A DNA stretch of 64,000 bases from Pisaster brevispinus (taxonomy: Eukaryota; Echinodermata; Asteroidea; Forcipulatida; Asteriidae), in the NCBI GenBank assembly GCA_023634235.1, contig JAMKCF010000070.1, positions 374,501-438,500 on the forward strand, given 5' to 3'. The notes beneath the pieces were generated by a model. That model ran no database searches, was not told the origin of the DNA, and saw only the letters and a program-made list of their open reading frames with translations. How positions within the stretch are numbered: the stretch's first letter is position 1; each line of letters begins with the position of its first letter. Below, one piece after another: positions 42,793-58,056 of the stretch. A program made the translations under genes and the position numbers.

Positions 42793-45700
42793 CTGCACAC
42801 AGAGAAGAAGAAACGAAATAAAATACAAGGAGGCTCAAATCACACCCATAACAACATCGGATTTGCACAAGGTTTCCACCACTGGAAAGCCACGATTCAG
42901 GGCTCTCACCTCGTCGTGGATCCCTGTCTCTGAGCATTTTCTAGGCGGGGCGAGCGGCCCCGGAATAGGGCTACAACCACCGGCAAGTTAGCCCACGCGC
43001 CGGGGCCGAGCAACAACAAAGGCAAGACATGTCCATCCGAAGAATGATTTGAAACAACACCCGAGCTAAGTTTGAGAATAACTCATGAACTAGAAATGCT
43101 AGAGAGACGAAATGTGTACCTGAGTGTGCCTTGAATTCCACTTCACCCGAACATCAGACTTTTTGGGCCGATGTGCACCATCTTCGTGCCGGAAATGGCC
43201 TGCAGGCTGGGACACTCAGAAAGCCACTCAAAAGCATCTTCAGTGGGATTTTTGTACACAGAGCTGCACACAGAGAAGAAGAAACGAAATAAAATACAAG
43301 GAGGCTCAAATCACACCCATAACAACATCGGATTTGCACAAGGTTTCCACCACTGGAAAGCCACGATTCAGGGCTCTCACCTCGTCGTGGATCCCTGTCT
43401 CTGAGCATTTTCTAGGCGGGGCGAGCGGCCCCGGAATAGGGCTACAACCACCGGCAAGTTAGCCCACGCGCCGGGGCCGAGCAACAACAAAGGCAAGACA
43501 TGTCCATCCGAAGAATGATTTGAAACAACACCCGAGCTAAGTTTGAGAATAACTCATGAACTAGAAATGCTAGAGAGACGAAATTTGTACCTGAGTGTGC
43601 CTTGAATTCCACTTCACCCGAACATCAGACTTTTTGGGCCGATGTGCACCATCTTCGTGCCGGAAATGGCCTGCAGGCTGGGACACTCAGAAAGCCACTC
43701 AAAAGCATCTTCAGTGGGATTTTTGTACACAGAGCTGCACACAGAGAAGAAGAAACGAAATAAAATACAAGGAGGCTCAAATCACACCCATAACAACATC
43801 GGATTTGCACAAGGTTTCCACCACTGGAAAGCCACGATTCAGGGCTCTCACCTCGTCGTGGATCCCTGTCTCTGAGCATTTTCTAGGCGGGGCGAGCGGC
43901 CCCGGAATAGGGCTACAACCACCGGCAAGTTAGCCCACGCGCCGGGGCCGAGCAACAACAAAGGCAAGACATGTCCATCCGAAGAATGATTTGAAACAAC
44001 ACCCGAGCTAAGTTTGAGAATAACTCATGAACTAGAAATGCTAGAGAGACGAAATTTGTACCTGAGTGTGCCTTGAATTCCACTTCACCCGAACATCAGA
44101 CTTTTTGGGCCGATGTGCACCATCTTCGTGCCGGAAATGGCCTGCAGGCTGGGACACTCAGAAAGCCACTCAAAAGCATCTTCAGTGGGATTTTTGTACA
44201 CAGAGCTGCACACAGAGAAGAAGAAACGAAATAAAATACAAGGAGGCTCAAATCACACCCATAACAACATCGGATTTGCACAAGGTTTCCACCACTGGAA
44301 AGCCACGATTCAGGGCTCTCACCTCGTCGTAGATCCCTGTCTCTGAGCATTTTCTAGGCGGGGCGAGCGGCCCCGGAATAGGGCTACAACCACCGGCAAG
44401 TTAGCCCACGCGCCGGGGCCGAGCAACAACAAAGGCAAGACATGTCCATCCGAAGAATGATTTGAAACAACACCCGAGCTAAGTTTGAGAATAACTCATG
44501 AACTAGAAATGCTAGAGAGACGAAATTTGTACCTGAGTGTGCCTTGAATTCCACTTCACCCGAACATCAGACTTTTTGGGCCGATGTGCACCATCTTCGT
44601 GCCGGAAATGGCCTGCAGGCTGGGACACTCAGAAAGCCACTCAAAAGCATCTTCAGTGGGATTTTTGTACACAGAGCTGCACACAGAGAAGAAGAAACGA
44701 AATAAAATACAAGGAGGCTCAAATCACACCCATAACAACATCGGATTTGCACAAGGTTTCCACCACTGGAAAGCCACGATTCAGGGCTCTCACCTCGTCG
44801 TGGATCCCTGTCTCTGAGCATTTTCTAGGCGGGGCGAGCGGCCCCGGAATAGGGCTACAACCACCGGCAAGTTAGCCCACGCGCCGGGGCCGAGCAACAA
44901 CAAAGGCAAGACATGTCCATCCGAAGAATGATTTGAAACAACACCCGAGCTAAGTTTGAGAATAACTCATGAACTAGAAATGCTAGAGAGACGAAATGTG
45001 TACCTGAGTGTGCCTTGAATTCCACTTCACCCGAACATCAGACTTTTTGGGCCGATGTGCACCATCTTCGTGCCGGAAATGGCCTGCAGGCTGGGACACT
45101 CAGAAAGCCACTCAAAAGCATCTTCAGTGGGATTTTTGTACACAGAGCTGCACACAGAGAAGAAGAAACGAAATAAAATACAAGGAGGCTCAAATCACAC
45201 CCATAACAACATCGGATTTGCACAAGGTTTCCACCACTGGAAAGCCACGATTCAGGGCTCTCACCTCGTCGTGGATCCCTGTCTCTGAGCATTTTCTAGG
45301 CGGGGCGAGCGGCCCCGGAATAGGGCTACAACCACCGGCAAGTTAGCCCACGCGCCGGGGCCGAGCAACAACAAAGGCAAGACATGTCCATCCGAAGAAT
45401 GATTTGAAACAACACCCGAGCTAAGTTTGAGAATAACTCATGAACTAGAAATGCTAGAGAGACGAAATTTGTACCTGAGTGTGCCTTGAATTCCACTTCA
45501 CCCGAACATCAGACTTTTTGGGCCGATGTGCACCATCTTCGTGCCGGAAATGGCCTGCAGGCTGGGACACTCAGAAAGCCACTCAAAAGCATCTTCAGTG
45601 GGATTTTTGTACACAGAGCTGCACACAGAGAAGAAGAAACGAAATAAAATACAAGGAGGCTCAAATCACACCCATAACAACATCGGATTTGCACAAGGTT

Positions 45701-48700
45701 TCCACCACTGGAAAGCCACGATTCAGGGCTCTCACCTCGTCGTGGATCCCTGTCTCTGAGCATTTTCTAGGCGGGGCGAGCGGCCCCGGAATAGGGCTAC
45801 AACCACCGGCAAGTTAGCCCACGCGCCGGGGCCGAGCAACAACAAAGGCAAGACATGTCCATCCGAAGAATGATTTGAAACAACACCCGAGCTAAGTTTG
45901 AGAATAACTCATGAACTAGAAATGCTAGAGAGACGAAATGTGTACCTGAGTGTGCCTTGAATTCCACTTCACCCGAACATCAGACTTTTTGGGCCGATGT
46001 GCACCATCTTCGTGCCGGAAATGGCCTGCAGGCTGGGACACTCAGAAAGCCACTCAAAAGCATCTTCAGTGGGATTTTTGTACACAGAGCTGCACACAGA
46101 GAAGAAGAAACGAAATAAAATACAAGGAGGCTCAAATCACACCCATAACAACATCGGATTTGCACAAGGTTTCCACCACTGGAAAGCCACGATTCAGGGC
46201 TCTCACCTCGTCGTGGATCCCTGTCTCTGAGCATTTTCTAGGCGGGGCGAGCGGCCCCGGAATAGGGCTACAACCACCGGCAAGTTAGCCCACGCGCCGG
46301 GGCCGAGCAACAACAAAGGCAAGACATGTCCATCCGAAGAATGATTTGAAACAACACCCGAGCTAAGTTTGAGAATAACTCATGAACTAGAAATGCTAGA
46401 GAGACGAAATTTGTACCTGAGTGTGCCTTGAATTCCACTTCACCCGAACATCAGACTTTTTGGGCCGATGTGCACCATCTTCGTGCCGGAAATGGCCTGC
46501 AGGCTGGGACACTCAGAAAGCCACTCAAAAGCATCTTCAGTGGGATTTTTGTACACAGAGCTGCACACAGAGAAGAAGAAACGAAATAAAATACAAGGAG
46601 GCTCAAATCACACCCATAACAACATCGGATTTGCACAAGGTTTCCACCACTGGAAAGCCACGATTCAGGGCTCTCACCTCGTCGTGGATCCCTGTCTCTG
46701 AGCATTTTCTAGGCGGGGCGAGCGGCCCCGGAATAGGGCTACAACCACCGGCAAGTTAGCCCACGCGCCGGGGCCGAGCAACAACAAAGGCAAGACATGT
46801 CCATCCGAAGAATGATTTGAAACAACACCCGAGCTAAGTTTGAGAATAACTCATGAACTAGAAATGCTAGAGAGACGAAATTTGTACCTGAGTGTGCCTT
46901 GAATTCCACTTCACCCGAACATCAGACTTTTTGGGCCGATGTGCACCATCTTCGTGCCGGAAATGGCCTGCAGGCTGGGACACTCAGAAAGCCACTCAAA
47001 AGCATCTTCAGTGGGATTTTTGTACACAGAGCTGCACACAGAGAAGAAGAAACGAAATAAAATACAAGGAGGCTCAAATCACACCCATAACAACATCGGA
47101 TTTGCACAAGGTTTCCACCACTGGAAAGCCACGATTCAGGGCTCTCACCTCGTCGTAGATCCCTGTCTCTGAGCATTTTCTAGGCGGGGCGAGCGGCCCC
47201 GGAATAGGGCTACAACCACCGGCAAGTTAGCCCACGCGCCGGGGCCGAGCAACAACAAAGGCAAGACATGTCCATCCGAAGAATGATTTGAAACAACACC
47301 CGAGCTAAGTTTGAGAATAACTCATGAACTAGAAATGCTAGAGAGACGAAATTTGTACCTGAGTGTGCCTTGAATTCCACTTCACCCGAACATCAGACTT
47401 TTTGGGCCGATGTGCACCATCTTCGTGCCGGAAATGGCCTGCAGGCTGGGACACTCAGAAAGCCACTCAAAAGCATCTTCAGTGGGATTTTTGTACACAG
47501 AGCTGCACACAGAGAAGAAGAAACGAAATAAAATACAAGGAGGCTCAAATCACACCCATAACAACATCGGATTTGCACAAGGTTTCCACCACTGGAAAGC
47601 CACGATTCAGGGCTCTCACCTCGTCGTGGATCCCTGTCTCTGAGCATTTTCTAGGCGGGGCGAGCGGCCCCGGAATAGGGCTACAACCACCGGCAAGTTA
47701 GCCCACGCGCCGGGGCCGAGCAACAACAAAGGCAAGACATGTCCATCCGAAGAATGATTTGAAACAACACCCGAGCTAAGTTTGAGAATAACTCATGAAC
47801 TAGAAATGCTAGAGAGACGAAATGTGTACCTGAGTGTGCCTTGAATTCCACTTCACCCGAACATCAGACTTTTTGGGCCGATGTGCACCATCTTCGTGCC
47901 GGAAATGGCCTGCAGGCTGGGACACTCAGAAAGCCACTCAAAAGCATCTTCAGTGGGATTTTTGTACACAGAGCTGCACACAGAGAAGAAGAAACGAAAT
48001 AAAATACAAGGAGGCTCAAATCACACCCATAACAACATCGGATTTGCACAAGGTTTCCACCACTGGAAAGCCACGATTCAGGGCTCTCACCTCGTCGTGG
48101 ATCCCTGTCTCTGAGCATTTTCTAGGCGGGGCGAGCGGCCCCGGAATAGGGCTACAACCACCGGCAAGTTAGCCCACGCGCCGGGGCCGAGCAACAACAA
48201 AGGCAAGACATGTCCATCCGAAGAATGATTTGAAACAACACCCGAGCTAAGTTTGAGAATAACTCATGAACTAGAAATGCTAGAGAGACGAAATTTGTAC
48301 CTGAGTGTGCCTTGAATTCCACTTCACCCGAACATCAGACTTTTTGGGCCGATGTGCACCATCTTCGTGCCGGAAATGGCCTGCAGGCTGGGACACTCAG
48401 AAAGCCACTCAAAAGCATCTTCAGTGGGATTTTTGTACACAGAGCTGCACACAGAGAAGAAGAAACGAAATAAAATACAAGGAGGCTCAAATCACACCCA
48501 TAACAACATCGGATTTGCACAAGGTTTCCACCACTGGAAAGCCACGATTCAGGGCTCTCACCTCGTCGTAGATCCCTGTCTCTGAGCATTTTCTAGGCGG
48601 GGCGAGCGGCCCCGGAATAGGGCTACAACCACCGGCAAGTTAGCCCACGCGCCGGGGCCGAGCAACAACAAAGGCAAGACATGTCCATCCGAAGAATGAT

Positions 48701-51700
48701 TTGAAACAACACCCGAGCTAAGTTTGAGAATAACTCATGAACTAGAAATGCTAGAGAGACGAAATTTGTACCTGAGTGTGCCTTGAATTCCACTTCACCC
48801 GAACATCAGACTTTTTGGGCCGATGTGCACCATCTTCGTGCCGGAAATGGCCTGCAGGCTGGGACACTCAGAAAGCCACTCAAAAGCATCTTCAGTGGGA
48901 TTTTTGTACACAGAGCTGCACACAGAGAAGAAGAAACGAAATAAAATACAAGGAGGCTCAAATCACACCCATAACAACATCGGATTTGCACAAGGTTTCC
49001 ACCACTGGAAAGCCACGATTCAGGGCTCTCACCTCGTCGTGGATCCCTGTCTCTGAGCATTTTCTAGGCGGGGCGAGCGGCCCCGGAATAGGGCTACAAC
49101 CACCGGCAAGTTAGCCCACGCGCCGGGGCCGAGCAACAACAAAGGCAAGACATGTCCATCCGAAGAATGATTTGAAACAACACCCGAGCTAAGTTTGAGA
49201 ATAACTCATGAACTAGAAATGCTAGAGAGACGAAATGTGTACCTGAGTGTGCCTTGAATTCCACTTCACCCGAACATCAGACTTTTTGGGCCGATGTGCA
49301 CCATCTTCGTGCCGGAAATGGCCTGCAGGCTGGGACACTCAGAAAGCCACTCAAAAGCATCTTCAGTGGGATTTTTGTACACAGAGCTGCACACAGAGAA
49401 GAAGAAACGAAATAAAATACAAGGAGGCTCAAATCACACCCATAACAACATCGGATTTGCACAAGGTTTCCACCACTGGAAAGCCACGATTCAGGGCTCT
49501 CACCTCGTCGTGGATCCCTGTCTCTGAGCATTTTCTAGGCGGGGCGAGCGGCCCCGGAATAGGGCTACAACCACCGGCAAGTTAGCCCACGCGCCGGGGC
49601 CGAGCAACAACAAAGGCAAGACATGTCCATCCGAAGAATGATTTGAAACAACACCCGAGCTAAGTTTGAGAATAACTCATGAACTAGAAATGCTAGAGAG
49701 ACGAAATTTGTACCTGAGTGTGCCTTGAATTCCACTTCACCCGAACATCAGACTTTTTGGGCCGATGTGCACCATCTTCGTGCCGGAAATGGCCTGCAGG
49801 CTGGGACACTCAGAAAGCCACTCAAAAGCATCTTCAGTGGGATTTTTGTACACAGAGCTGCACACAGAGAAGAAGAAACGAAATAAAATACAAGGAGGCT
49901 CAAATCACACCCATAACAACATCGGATTTGCACAAGGTTTCCACCACTGGAAAGCCACGATTCAGGGCTCTCACCTCGTCGTGGATCCCTGTCTCTGAGC
50001 ATTTTCTAGGCGGGGCGAGCGGCCCCGGAATAGGGCTACAACCACCGGCAAGTTAGCCCACGCGCCGGGGCCGAGCAACAACAAAGGCAAGACATGTCCA
50101 TCCGAAGAATGATTTGAAACAACACCCGAGCTAAGTTTGAGAATAACTCATGAACTAGAAATGCTAGAGAGACGAAATGTGTACCTGAGTGTGCCTTGAA
50201 TTCCACTTCACCCGAACATCAGACTTTTTGGGCCGATGTGCACCATCTTCGTGCCGGAAATGGCCTGCAGGCTGGGACACTCAGAAAGCCACTCAAAAGC
50301 ATCTTCAGTGGGATTTTTGTACACAGAGCTGCACACAGAGAAGAAGAAACGAAATAAAATACAAGGAGGCTCAAATCACACCCATAACAACATCGGATTT
50401 GCACAAGGTTTCCACCACTGGAAAGCCACGATTCAGGGCTCTCACCTCGTCGTGGATCCCTGTCTCTGAGCATTTTCTAGGCGGGGCGAGCGGCCCCGGA
50501 ATAGGGCTACAACCACCGGCAAGTTAGCCCACGCGCCGGGGCCGAGCAACAACAAAGGCAAGACATGTCCATCCGAAGAATGATTTGAAACAACACCCGA
50601 GCTAAGTTTGAGAATAACTCATGAACTAGAAATGCTAGAGAGACGAAATGTGTACCTGAGTGTGCCTTGAATTCCACTTCACCCGAACATCAGACTTTTT
50701 GGGCCGATGTGCACCATCTTCGTGCCGGAAATGGCCTGCAGGCTGGGACACTCAGAAAGCCACTCAAAAGCATCTTCAGTGGGATTTTTGTACACAGAGC
50801 TGCACACAGAGAAGAAGAAACGAAATAAAATACAAGGAGGCTCAAATCACACCCATAACAACATCGGATTTGCACAAGGTTTCCACCACTGGAAAGCCAC
50901 GATTCAGGGCTCTCACCTCGTCGTGGATCCCTGTCTCTGAGCATTTTCTAGGCGGGGCGAGCGGCCCCGGAATAGGGCTACAACCACCGGCAAGTTAGCC
51001 CACGCGCCGGGGCCGAGCAACAACAAAGGCAAGACATGTCCATCCGAAGAATGATTTGAAACAACACCCGAGCTAAGTTTGAGAATAACTCATGAACTAG
51101 AAATGCTAGAGAGACGAAATTTGTACCTGAGTGTGCCTTGAATTCCACTTCACCCGAACATCAGACTTTTTGGGCCGATGTGCACCATCTTCGTGCCGGA
51201 AATGGCCTGCAGGCTGGGACACTCAGAAAGCCACTCAAAAGCATCTTCAGTGGGATTTTTGTACACAGAGCTGCACACAGAGAAGAAGAAACGAAATAAA
51301 ATACAAGGAGGCTCAAATCACACCCATAACAACATCGGATTTGCACAAGGTTTCCACCACTGGAAAGCCACGATTCAGGGCTCTCACCTCGTCGTGGATC
51401 CCTGTCTCTGAGCATTTTCTAGGCGGGGCGAGCGGCCCCGGAATAGGGCTACAACCACCGGCAAGTTAGCCCACGCGCCGGGGCCGAGCAACAACAAAGG
51501 CAAGACATGTCCATCCGAAGAATGATTTGAAACAACACCCGAGCTAAGTTTGAGAATAACTCATGAACTAGAAATGCTAGAGAGACGAAATGTGTACCTG
51601 AGTGTGCCTTGAATTCCACTTCACCCGAACATCAGACTTTTTGGGCCGATGTGCACCATCTTCGTGCCGGAAATGGCCTGCAGGCTGGGACACTCAGAAA

Positions 51701-54700
51701 GCCACTCAAAAGCATCTTCAGTGGGATTTTTGTACACAGAGCTGCACACAGAGAAGAAGAAACGAAATAAAATACAAGGAGGCTCAAATCACACCCATAA
51801 CAACATCGGATTTGCACAAGGTTTCCACCACTGGAAAGCCACGATTCAGGGCTCTCACCTCGTCGTGGATCCCTGTCTCTGAGCATTTTCTAGGCGGGGC
51901 GAGCGGCCCCGGAATAGGGCTACAACCACCGGCAAGTTAGCCCACGCGCCGGGGCCGAGCAACAACAAAGGCAAGACATGTCCATCCGAAGAATGATTTG
52001 AAACAACACCCGAGCTAAGTTTGAGAATAACTCATGAACTAGAAATGCTAGAGAGACGAAATTTGTACCTGAGTGTGCCTTGAATTCCACTTCACCCGAA
52101 CATCAGACTTTTTGGGCCGATGTGCACCATCTTCGTGCCGGAAATGGCCTGCAGGCTGGGACACTCAGAAAGCCACTCAAAAGCATCTTCAGTGGGATTT
52201 TTGTACACAGAGCTGCACACAGAGAAGAAGAAACGAAATAAAATACAAGGAGGCTCAAATCACACCCATAACAACATCGGATTTGCACAAGGTTTCCACC
52301 ACTGGAAAGCCACGATTCAGGGCTCTCACCTCGTCGTGGATCCCTGTCTCTGAGCATTTTCTAGGCGGGGCGAGCGGCCCCGGAATAGGGCTACAACCAC
52401 CGGCAAGTTAGCCCACGCGCCGGGGCCGAGCAACAACAAAGGCAAGACATGTCCATCCGAAGAATGATTTGAAACAACACCCGAGCTAAGTTTGAGAATA
52501 ACTCATGAACTAGAAATGCTAGAGAGACGAAATGTGTACCTGAGTGTGCCTTGAATTCCACTTCACCCGAACATCAGACTTTTTGGGCCGATGTGCACCA
52601 TCTTCGTGCCGGAAATGGCCTGCAGGCTGGGACACTCAGAAAGCCACTCAAAAGCATCTTCAGTGGGATTTTTGTACACAGAGCTGCACACAGAGAAGAA
52701 GAAACGAAATAAAATACAAGGAGGCTCAAATCACACCCATAACAACATCGGATTTGCACAAGGTTTCCACCACTGGAAAGCCACGATTCAGGGCTCTCAC
52801 CTCGTTGTGGATCCCTGTCTCTGAGCATTTTCTAGGCGGGGCGAGCGGCCCCGGAATAGGGCTACAACCACCGGCAAGTTAGCCCACGCGCCGGGGCCGA
52901 GCAACAACAAAGGCAAGACATGTCCATCCGAAGAATGATTTGAAACAACACCCGAGCTAAGTTTGAGAATAACTCATGAACTAGAAATGCTAGAGAGACG
53001 AAATGTGTACCTGAGTGTGCCTTGAATTCCACTTCACCCGAACATCAGACTTTTTGGGCCGATGTGCACCATCTTCGTGCCGGAAATGGCCTGCAGGCTG
53101 GGACACTCAGAAAGCCACTCAAAAGCATCTTCAGTGGGATTTTTGTACACAGAGCTGCACACAGAGAAGAAGAAACGAAATAAAATACAAGGAGGCTCAA
53201 ATCACACCCATAACAACATCGGATTTGCACAAGGTTTCCACCACTGGAAAGCCACGATTCAGGGCTCTCACCTCGTCGTGGATCCCTGTCTCTGAGCATT
53301 TTCTAGGCGGGGCGAGCGGCCCCGGAATAGGGCTACAACCACCGGCAAGTTAGCCCACGCGCCGGGGCCGAGCAACAACAAAGGCAAGACATGTCCATCC
53401 GAAGAATGATTTGAAACAACACCCGAGCTAAGTTTGAGAATAACTCATGAACTAGAAATGCTAGAGAGACGAAATTTGTACCTGAGTGTGCCTTGAATTC
53501 CACTTCACCCGAACATCAGACTTTTTGGGCCGATGTGCACCATCTTCGTGCCGGAAATGGCCTGCAGGCTGGGACACTCAGAAAGCCACTCAAAAGCATC
53601 TTCAGTGGGATTTTTGTACACAGAGCTGCACACAGAGAAGAAGAAACGAAATAAAATACAAGGAGGCTCAAATCACACCCATAACAACATCGGATTTGCA
53701 CAAGGTTTCCACCACTGGAAAGCCACGATTCAGGGCTCTCACCTCGTCGTGGATCCCTGTCTCTGAGCATTTTCTAGGCGGGGCGAGCGGCCCCGGAATA
53801 GGGCTACAACCACCGGCAAGTTAGCCCACGCGCCGGGGCCGAGCAACAACAAAGGCAAGACATGTCCATCCGAAGAATGATTTGAAACAACACCCGAGCT
53901 AAGTTTGAGAATAACTCATGAACTAGAAATGCTAGAGAGACGAAATGTGTACCTGAGTGTGCCTTGAATTCCACTTCACCCGAACATCAGACTTTTTGGG
54001 CCGATGTGCACCATCTTCGTGCCGGAAATGGCCTGCAGGCTGGGACACTCAGAAAGCCACTCAAAAGCATCTTCAGTGGGATTTTTGTACACAGAGCTGC
54101 ACACAGAGAAGAAGAAACGAAATAAAATACAAGGAGGCTCAAATCACACCCATAACAACATCGGATTTGCACAAGGTTTCCACCACTGGAAAGCCACGAT
54201 TCAGGGCTCTCACCTCGTCGTGGATCCCTGTCTCTGAGCATTTTCTAGGCGGGGCGAGCGGCCCCGGAATAGGGCTACAACCACCGGCAAGTTAGCCCAC
54301 GCGCCGGGGCCGAGCAACAACAAAGGCAAGACATGTCCATCCGAAGAATGATTTGAAACAACACCCGAGCTAAGTTTGAGAATAACTCATGAACTAGAAA
54401 TGCTAGAGAGACGAAATTTGTACCTGAGTGTGCCTTGAATTCCACTTCACCCGAACATCAGACTTTTTGGGCCGATGTGCACCATCTTCGTGCCGGAAAT
54501 GGCCTGCAGGCTGGGACACTCAGAAAGCCACTCAAAAGCATCTTCAGTGGGATTTTTGTACACAGAGCTGCACACAGAGAAGAAGAAACGAAATAAAATA
54601 CAAGGAGGCTCAAATCACACCCATAACAACATCGGATTTGCACAAGGTTTCCACCACTGGAAAGCCACGATTCAGGGCTCTCACCTCGTCGTAGATCCCT

Positions 54701-55230
54701 GTCTCTGAGCATTTTCTAGGCGGGGCGAGCGGCCCCGGAATAGGGCTACAACCACCGGCAAGTTAGCCCACGCGCCGGGGCCGAGCAACAACAAAGGCAA
54801 GACATGTCCATCCGAAGAATGATTTGAAACAACACCCGAGCTAAGTTTGAGAATAACTCATGAACTAGAAATGCTAGAGAGACGAAATTTGTACCTGAGT
54901 GTGCCTTGAATTCCACTTCACCCGAACATCAGACTTTTTGGGCCGATGTGCACCATCTTCGTGCCGGAAATGGCCTGCAGGCTGGGACACTCAGAAAGCC
55001 ACTCAAAAGCATCTTCAGTGGGATTTTTGTACACAGAGCTGCACACAGAGAAGAAGAAACGAAATAAAATACAAGGAGGCTCAAATCACACCCATAACAA
55101 CATCGGATTTGCACAAGGTTTCCACCACTGGAAAGCCACGATTCAGGGCTCTCACCTCGTCGTGGATCCCTGTCTCTGAGCATTTTCTAGGCGGGGCGAG
55201 CGGCCCCGGAATAGGGCTACAACCACCGGC

Positions 55231-57114
55231 AAGTTAGCCCACGCGCCGGGGCCGAGCAACAACAAAGGCAAGACATGTCCATCCGAAGAATGATTTGAAA
55301 CAACACCCGAGCTAAGTTTGAGAATAACTCATGAACTAGAAATGCTAGAGAGACGAAATTTGTACCTGAGTGTGCCTTGAATTCCACTTCACCCGAACAT
55401 CAGACTTTTTGGGCCGATGTGCACCATCTTCGTGCCGGAAATGGCCTGCAGGCTGGGACACTCAGAAAGCCACTCAAAAGCATCTTCAGTGGGATTGTTG
55501 TACACAGAGCTGCACACAGAGAAGAAGAAACGAAATAAAATACAAGGAGGCTCAAATCACACCCATAACAACATCGGATTTGCACAAGGTTTCCACCACT
55601 GGAAAGCCACGATTCAGGGCTCTCACCTCGTCGTGGATCCTTGTCTCTGAGCATTTTCCAGGCGGGGCGAGCGGCCCCGGAATAGGGCTACAACCACCGG
55701 CAAGTTAGCCCACGCGCCGGGGCCGAGCAACAACAAAGGCAAGACATGTCCATCCGAAGAATGATTTGAAACAACACCCGAGCTAAGTTTGAGAATAACT
55801 CATGAACTAGAAATGCTAGAGAGACGAAATTTGTACCTGAGTGTGCCTTGAATTCCACTTCACCCGAACATCAGACTTTTTGGGCCGATGTGCACCATCT
55901 TCGTGCCGGAAATGGCCTGCAGGCTGGGACACTCAGAAAGCCACTCAAAAGCATCTTCAGTGGGATTTTTGTACACAGAGCTGCACACAGAGAAGAAGAA
56001 ACGAAATAAAATACAAGGAGGCTCAAATCACACCCATAACAACATCGGATTTGCACAAGGTTTCCACCACTGGAAAGCCACGATTCAGGGCTCTCACCTC
56101 GTTGTGGATCCCTGTCTCTGAGCATTTTCTAGGCGGGGCGAGCGGCCCCGGAATAGGGCTACAACCACCGGCAAGTTAGCCCACGCGCCGGGGCCGAGCA
56201 ACAACAAAGGCAAGACATGTCCATCCGAAGAATGATTTGAAACAACACCCGAGCTAAGTTTGAGAATAACTCATGAACTAGAAATGCTAGAGAGACGAAA
56301 TGTGTACCTGAGTGTGCCTTGAATTCCACTTCACCCGAACATCAGACTTTTTGGGCCGATGTGCACCATCTTCGTGCCGGAAATGGCCTGCAGGCTGGGA
56401 CACTCAGAAAGCCACTCAAAAGCATCTTCAGTGGGATTTTTGTACACAGAGCTGCACACAGAGAAGAAGAAACGAAATAAAATACAAGGAGGCTCAAATC
56501 ACACCCATAACAACATCGGATTTGCACAAGGTTTCCACCACTGGAAAGCCACGATTCAGGGCTCTCACCTCGTTGTAGATCCCTGTCTCTGAGCATTTTC
56601 TAGGCGGAGCGAGCGGCCCCGGAATAGGGCTACAACCATCGGCAAGTTAGCCCACGCGCCGGGGCCGAGCAACAACAAAGGCAAGACATGTCCATCCGAA
56701 GAATGATTTGAAACAACACCCGAGCTAAGTTTGAGAATAACTCATGAACTAGAAATGCTAGAGAGACGAAATTTGTACCTGAGTGTGCCTTGAATTCCAC
56801 TCCACCCGAACATCAGACTTTTTGGGCCGATGTGCACCATCTTCGTGCCGGAAATGGCCTGCAGGCTGGGACACTCAGAAAGCCACTCAAAAGCATCTTC
56901 AGTGGGATTTTTGTACACAGAGCTGCACACAGAGAAGAAGAAACGAAATAAAATACAAGGAGGCTCAAATCACACCCATAACAACATCGGATTTGCACAA
57001 GGTTTCCACCACTGGAAAGCCACGATTCAGGGCTCTCACCTCGTCGTAGATCCGTGTCTCTGAGCATTTTCTAGGCGGGGCGAGCGGCCCCGGAATAGGG
57101 CTACAACCACCGGC
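55231..57114. repeat. Most diverged block of the 471-bp array (units 28-31)
   Basis: Most of the unit-specific substitutions cluster here: GATTGTTGTAC near 55494, CCTTGTCTC and TTTTCCAGG near 55640-55662, GGCGGAGCG and CCATCGGC near 56605-56640, CCACTCCACC near 56800 and TCCGTGTCTC near 57052. The unit at 56644-57114 changes the exon-like donor from GTGAAG to GTGGAG. To the right of this block one common variant (AAATGTGTACC) no longer appears. Confidence 0.7.
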
Positions 57115-58056
57115 AAGTTAGCCCACGCGCCGGGGCCGAGCAACAACAAAGGCAAGACATGTCCATCCGAAGAATGATTTGAAACAACACCCGAGCTAAG
57201 TTTGAGAATAACTCATGAACTAGAAATGCTAGAGAGACGAAATTTGTACCTGAGTGTGCCTTGAATTCCACTTCACCCGAACATCAGACTTTTTGGGCCG
57301 ATGTGCACCATCTTCGTGCCGGAAATGGCCTGCAGGCTGGGACACTCAGAAAGCCACTCAAAAGCATCTTCAGTGGGATTTTTGTACACAGAGCTGCACA
57401 CAGAGAAGAAGAAACGAAATAAAATACAAGGAGGCTCAAATCACACCCATAACAACATCGGATTTGCACAAGGTTTCCACCACTGGAAAGCCACGATTCA
57501 GGGCTCTCACCTCGTCGTGGATCCCTGTCTCTGAGCATTTTCTAGGCGGGGCGAGCGGCCCCGGAATAGGGCTACAACCACCGGCAAGTTAGCCCACGCG
57601 CCGGGGCCGAGCAACAACAAAGGCAAGACATGTCCATCCGAAGAATGATTTGAAACAACACCCGAGCTAAGTTTGAGAATAACTCATGAACTAGAAATGC
57701 TAGAGAGACGAAATTTGTACCTGAGTGTGCCTTGAATTCCACTTCACCCGAACATCAGACTTTTTGGGCCGATGTGCACCATCTTCGTGCCGGAAATGGC
57801 CTGCAGGCTGGGACACTCAGAAAGCCACTCAAAAGCATCTTCAGTGGGATTTTTGTACACAGAGCTGCACACAGAGAAGAAGAAACGAAATAAAATACAA
57901 GGAGGCTCAAATCACACCCATAACAACATCGGATTTGCACAAGGTTTCCACCACTGGAAAGCCACGATTCAGGGCTCTCACCTCGTCGTGGATCCCTGTC
58001 TCTGAGCATTTTCTAGGCGGGGCGAGCGGCCCCGGAATAGGGCTACAACCACCGGC

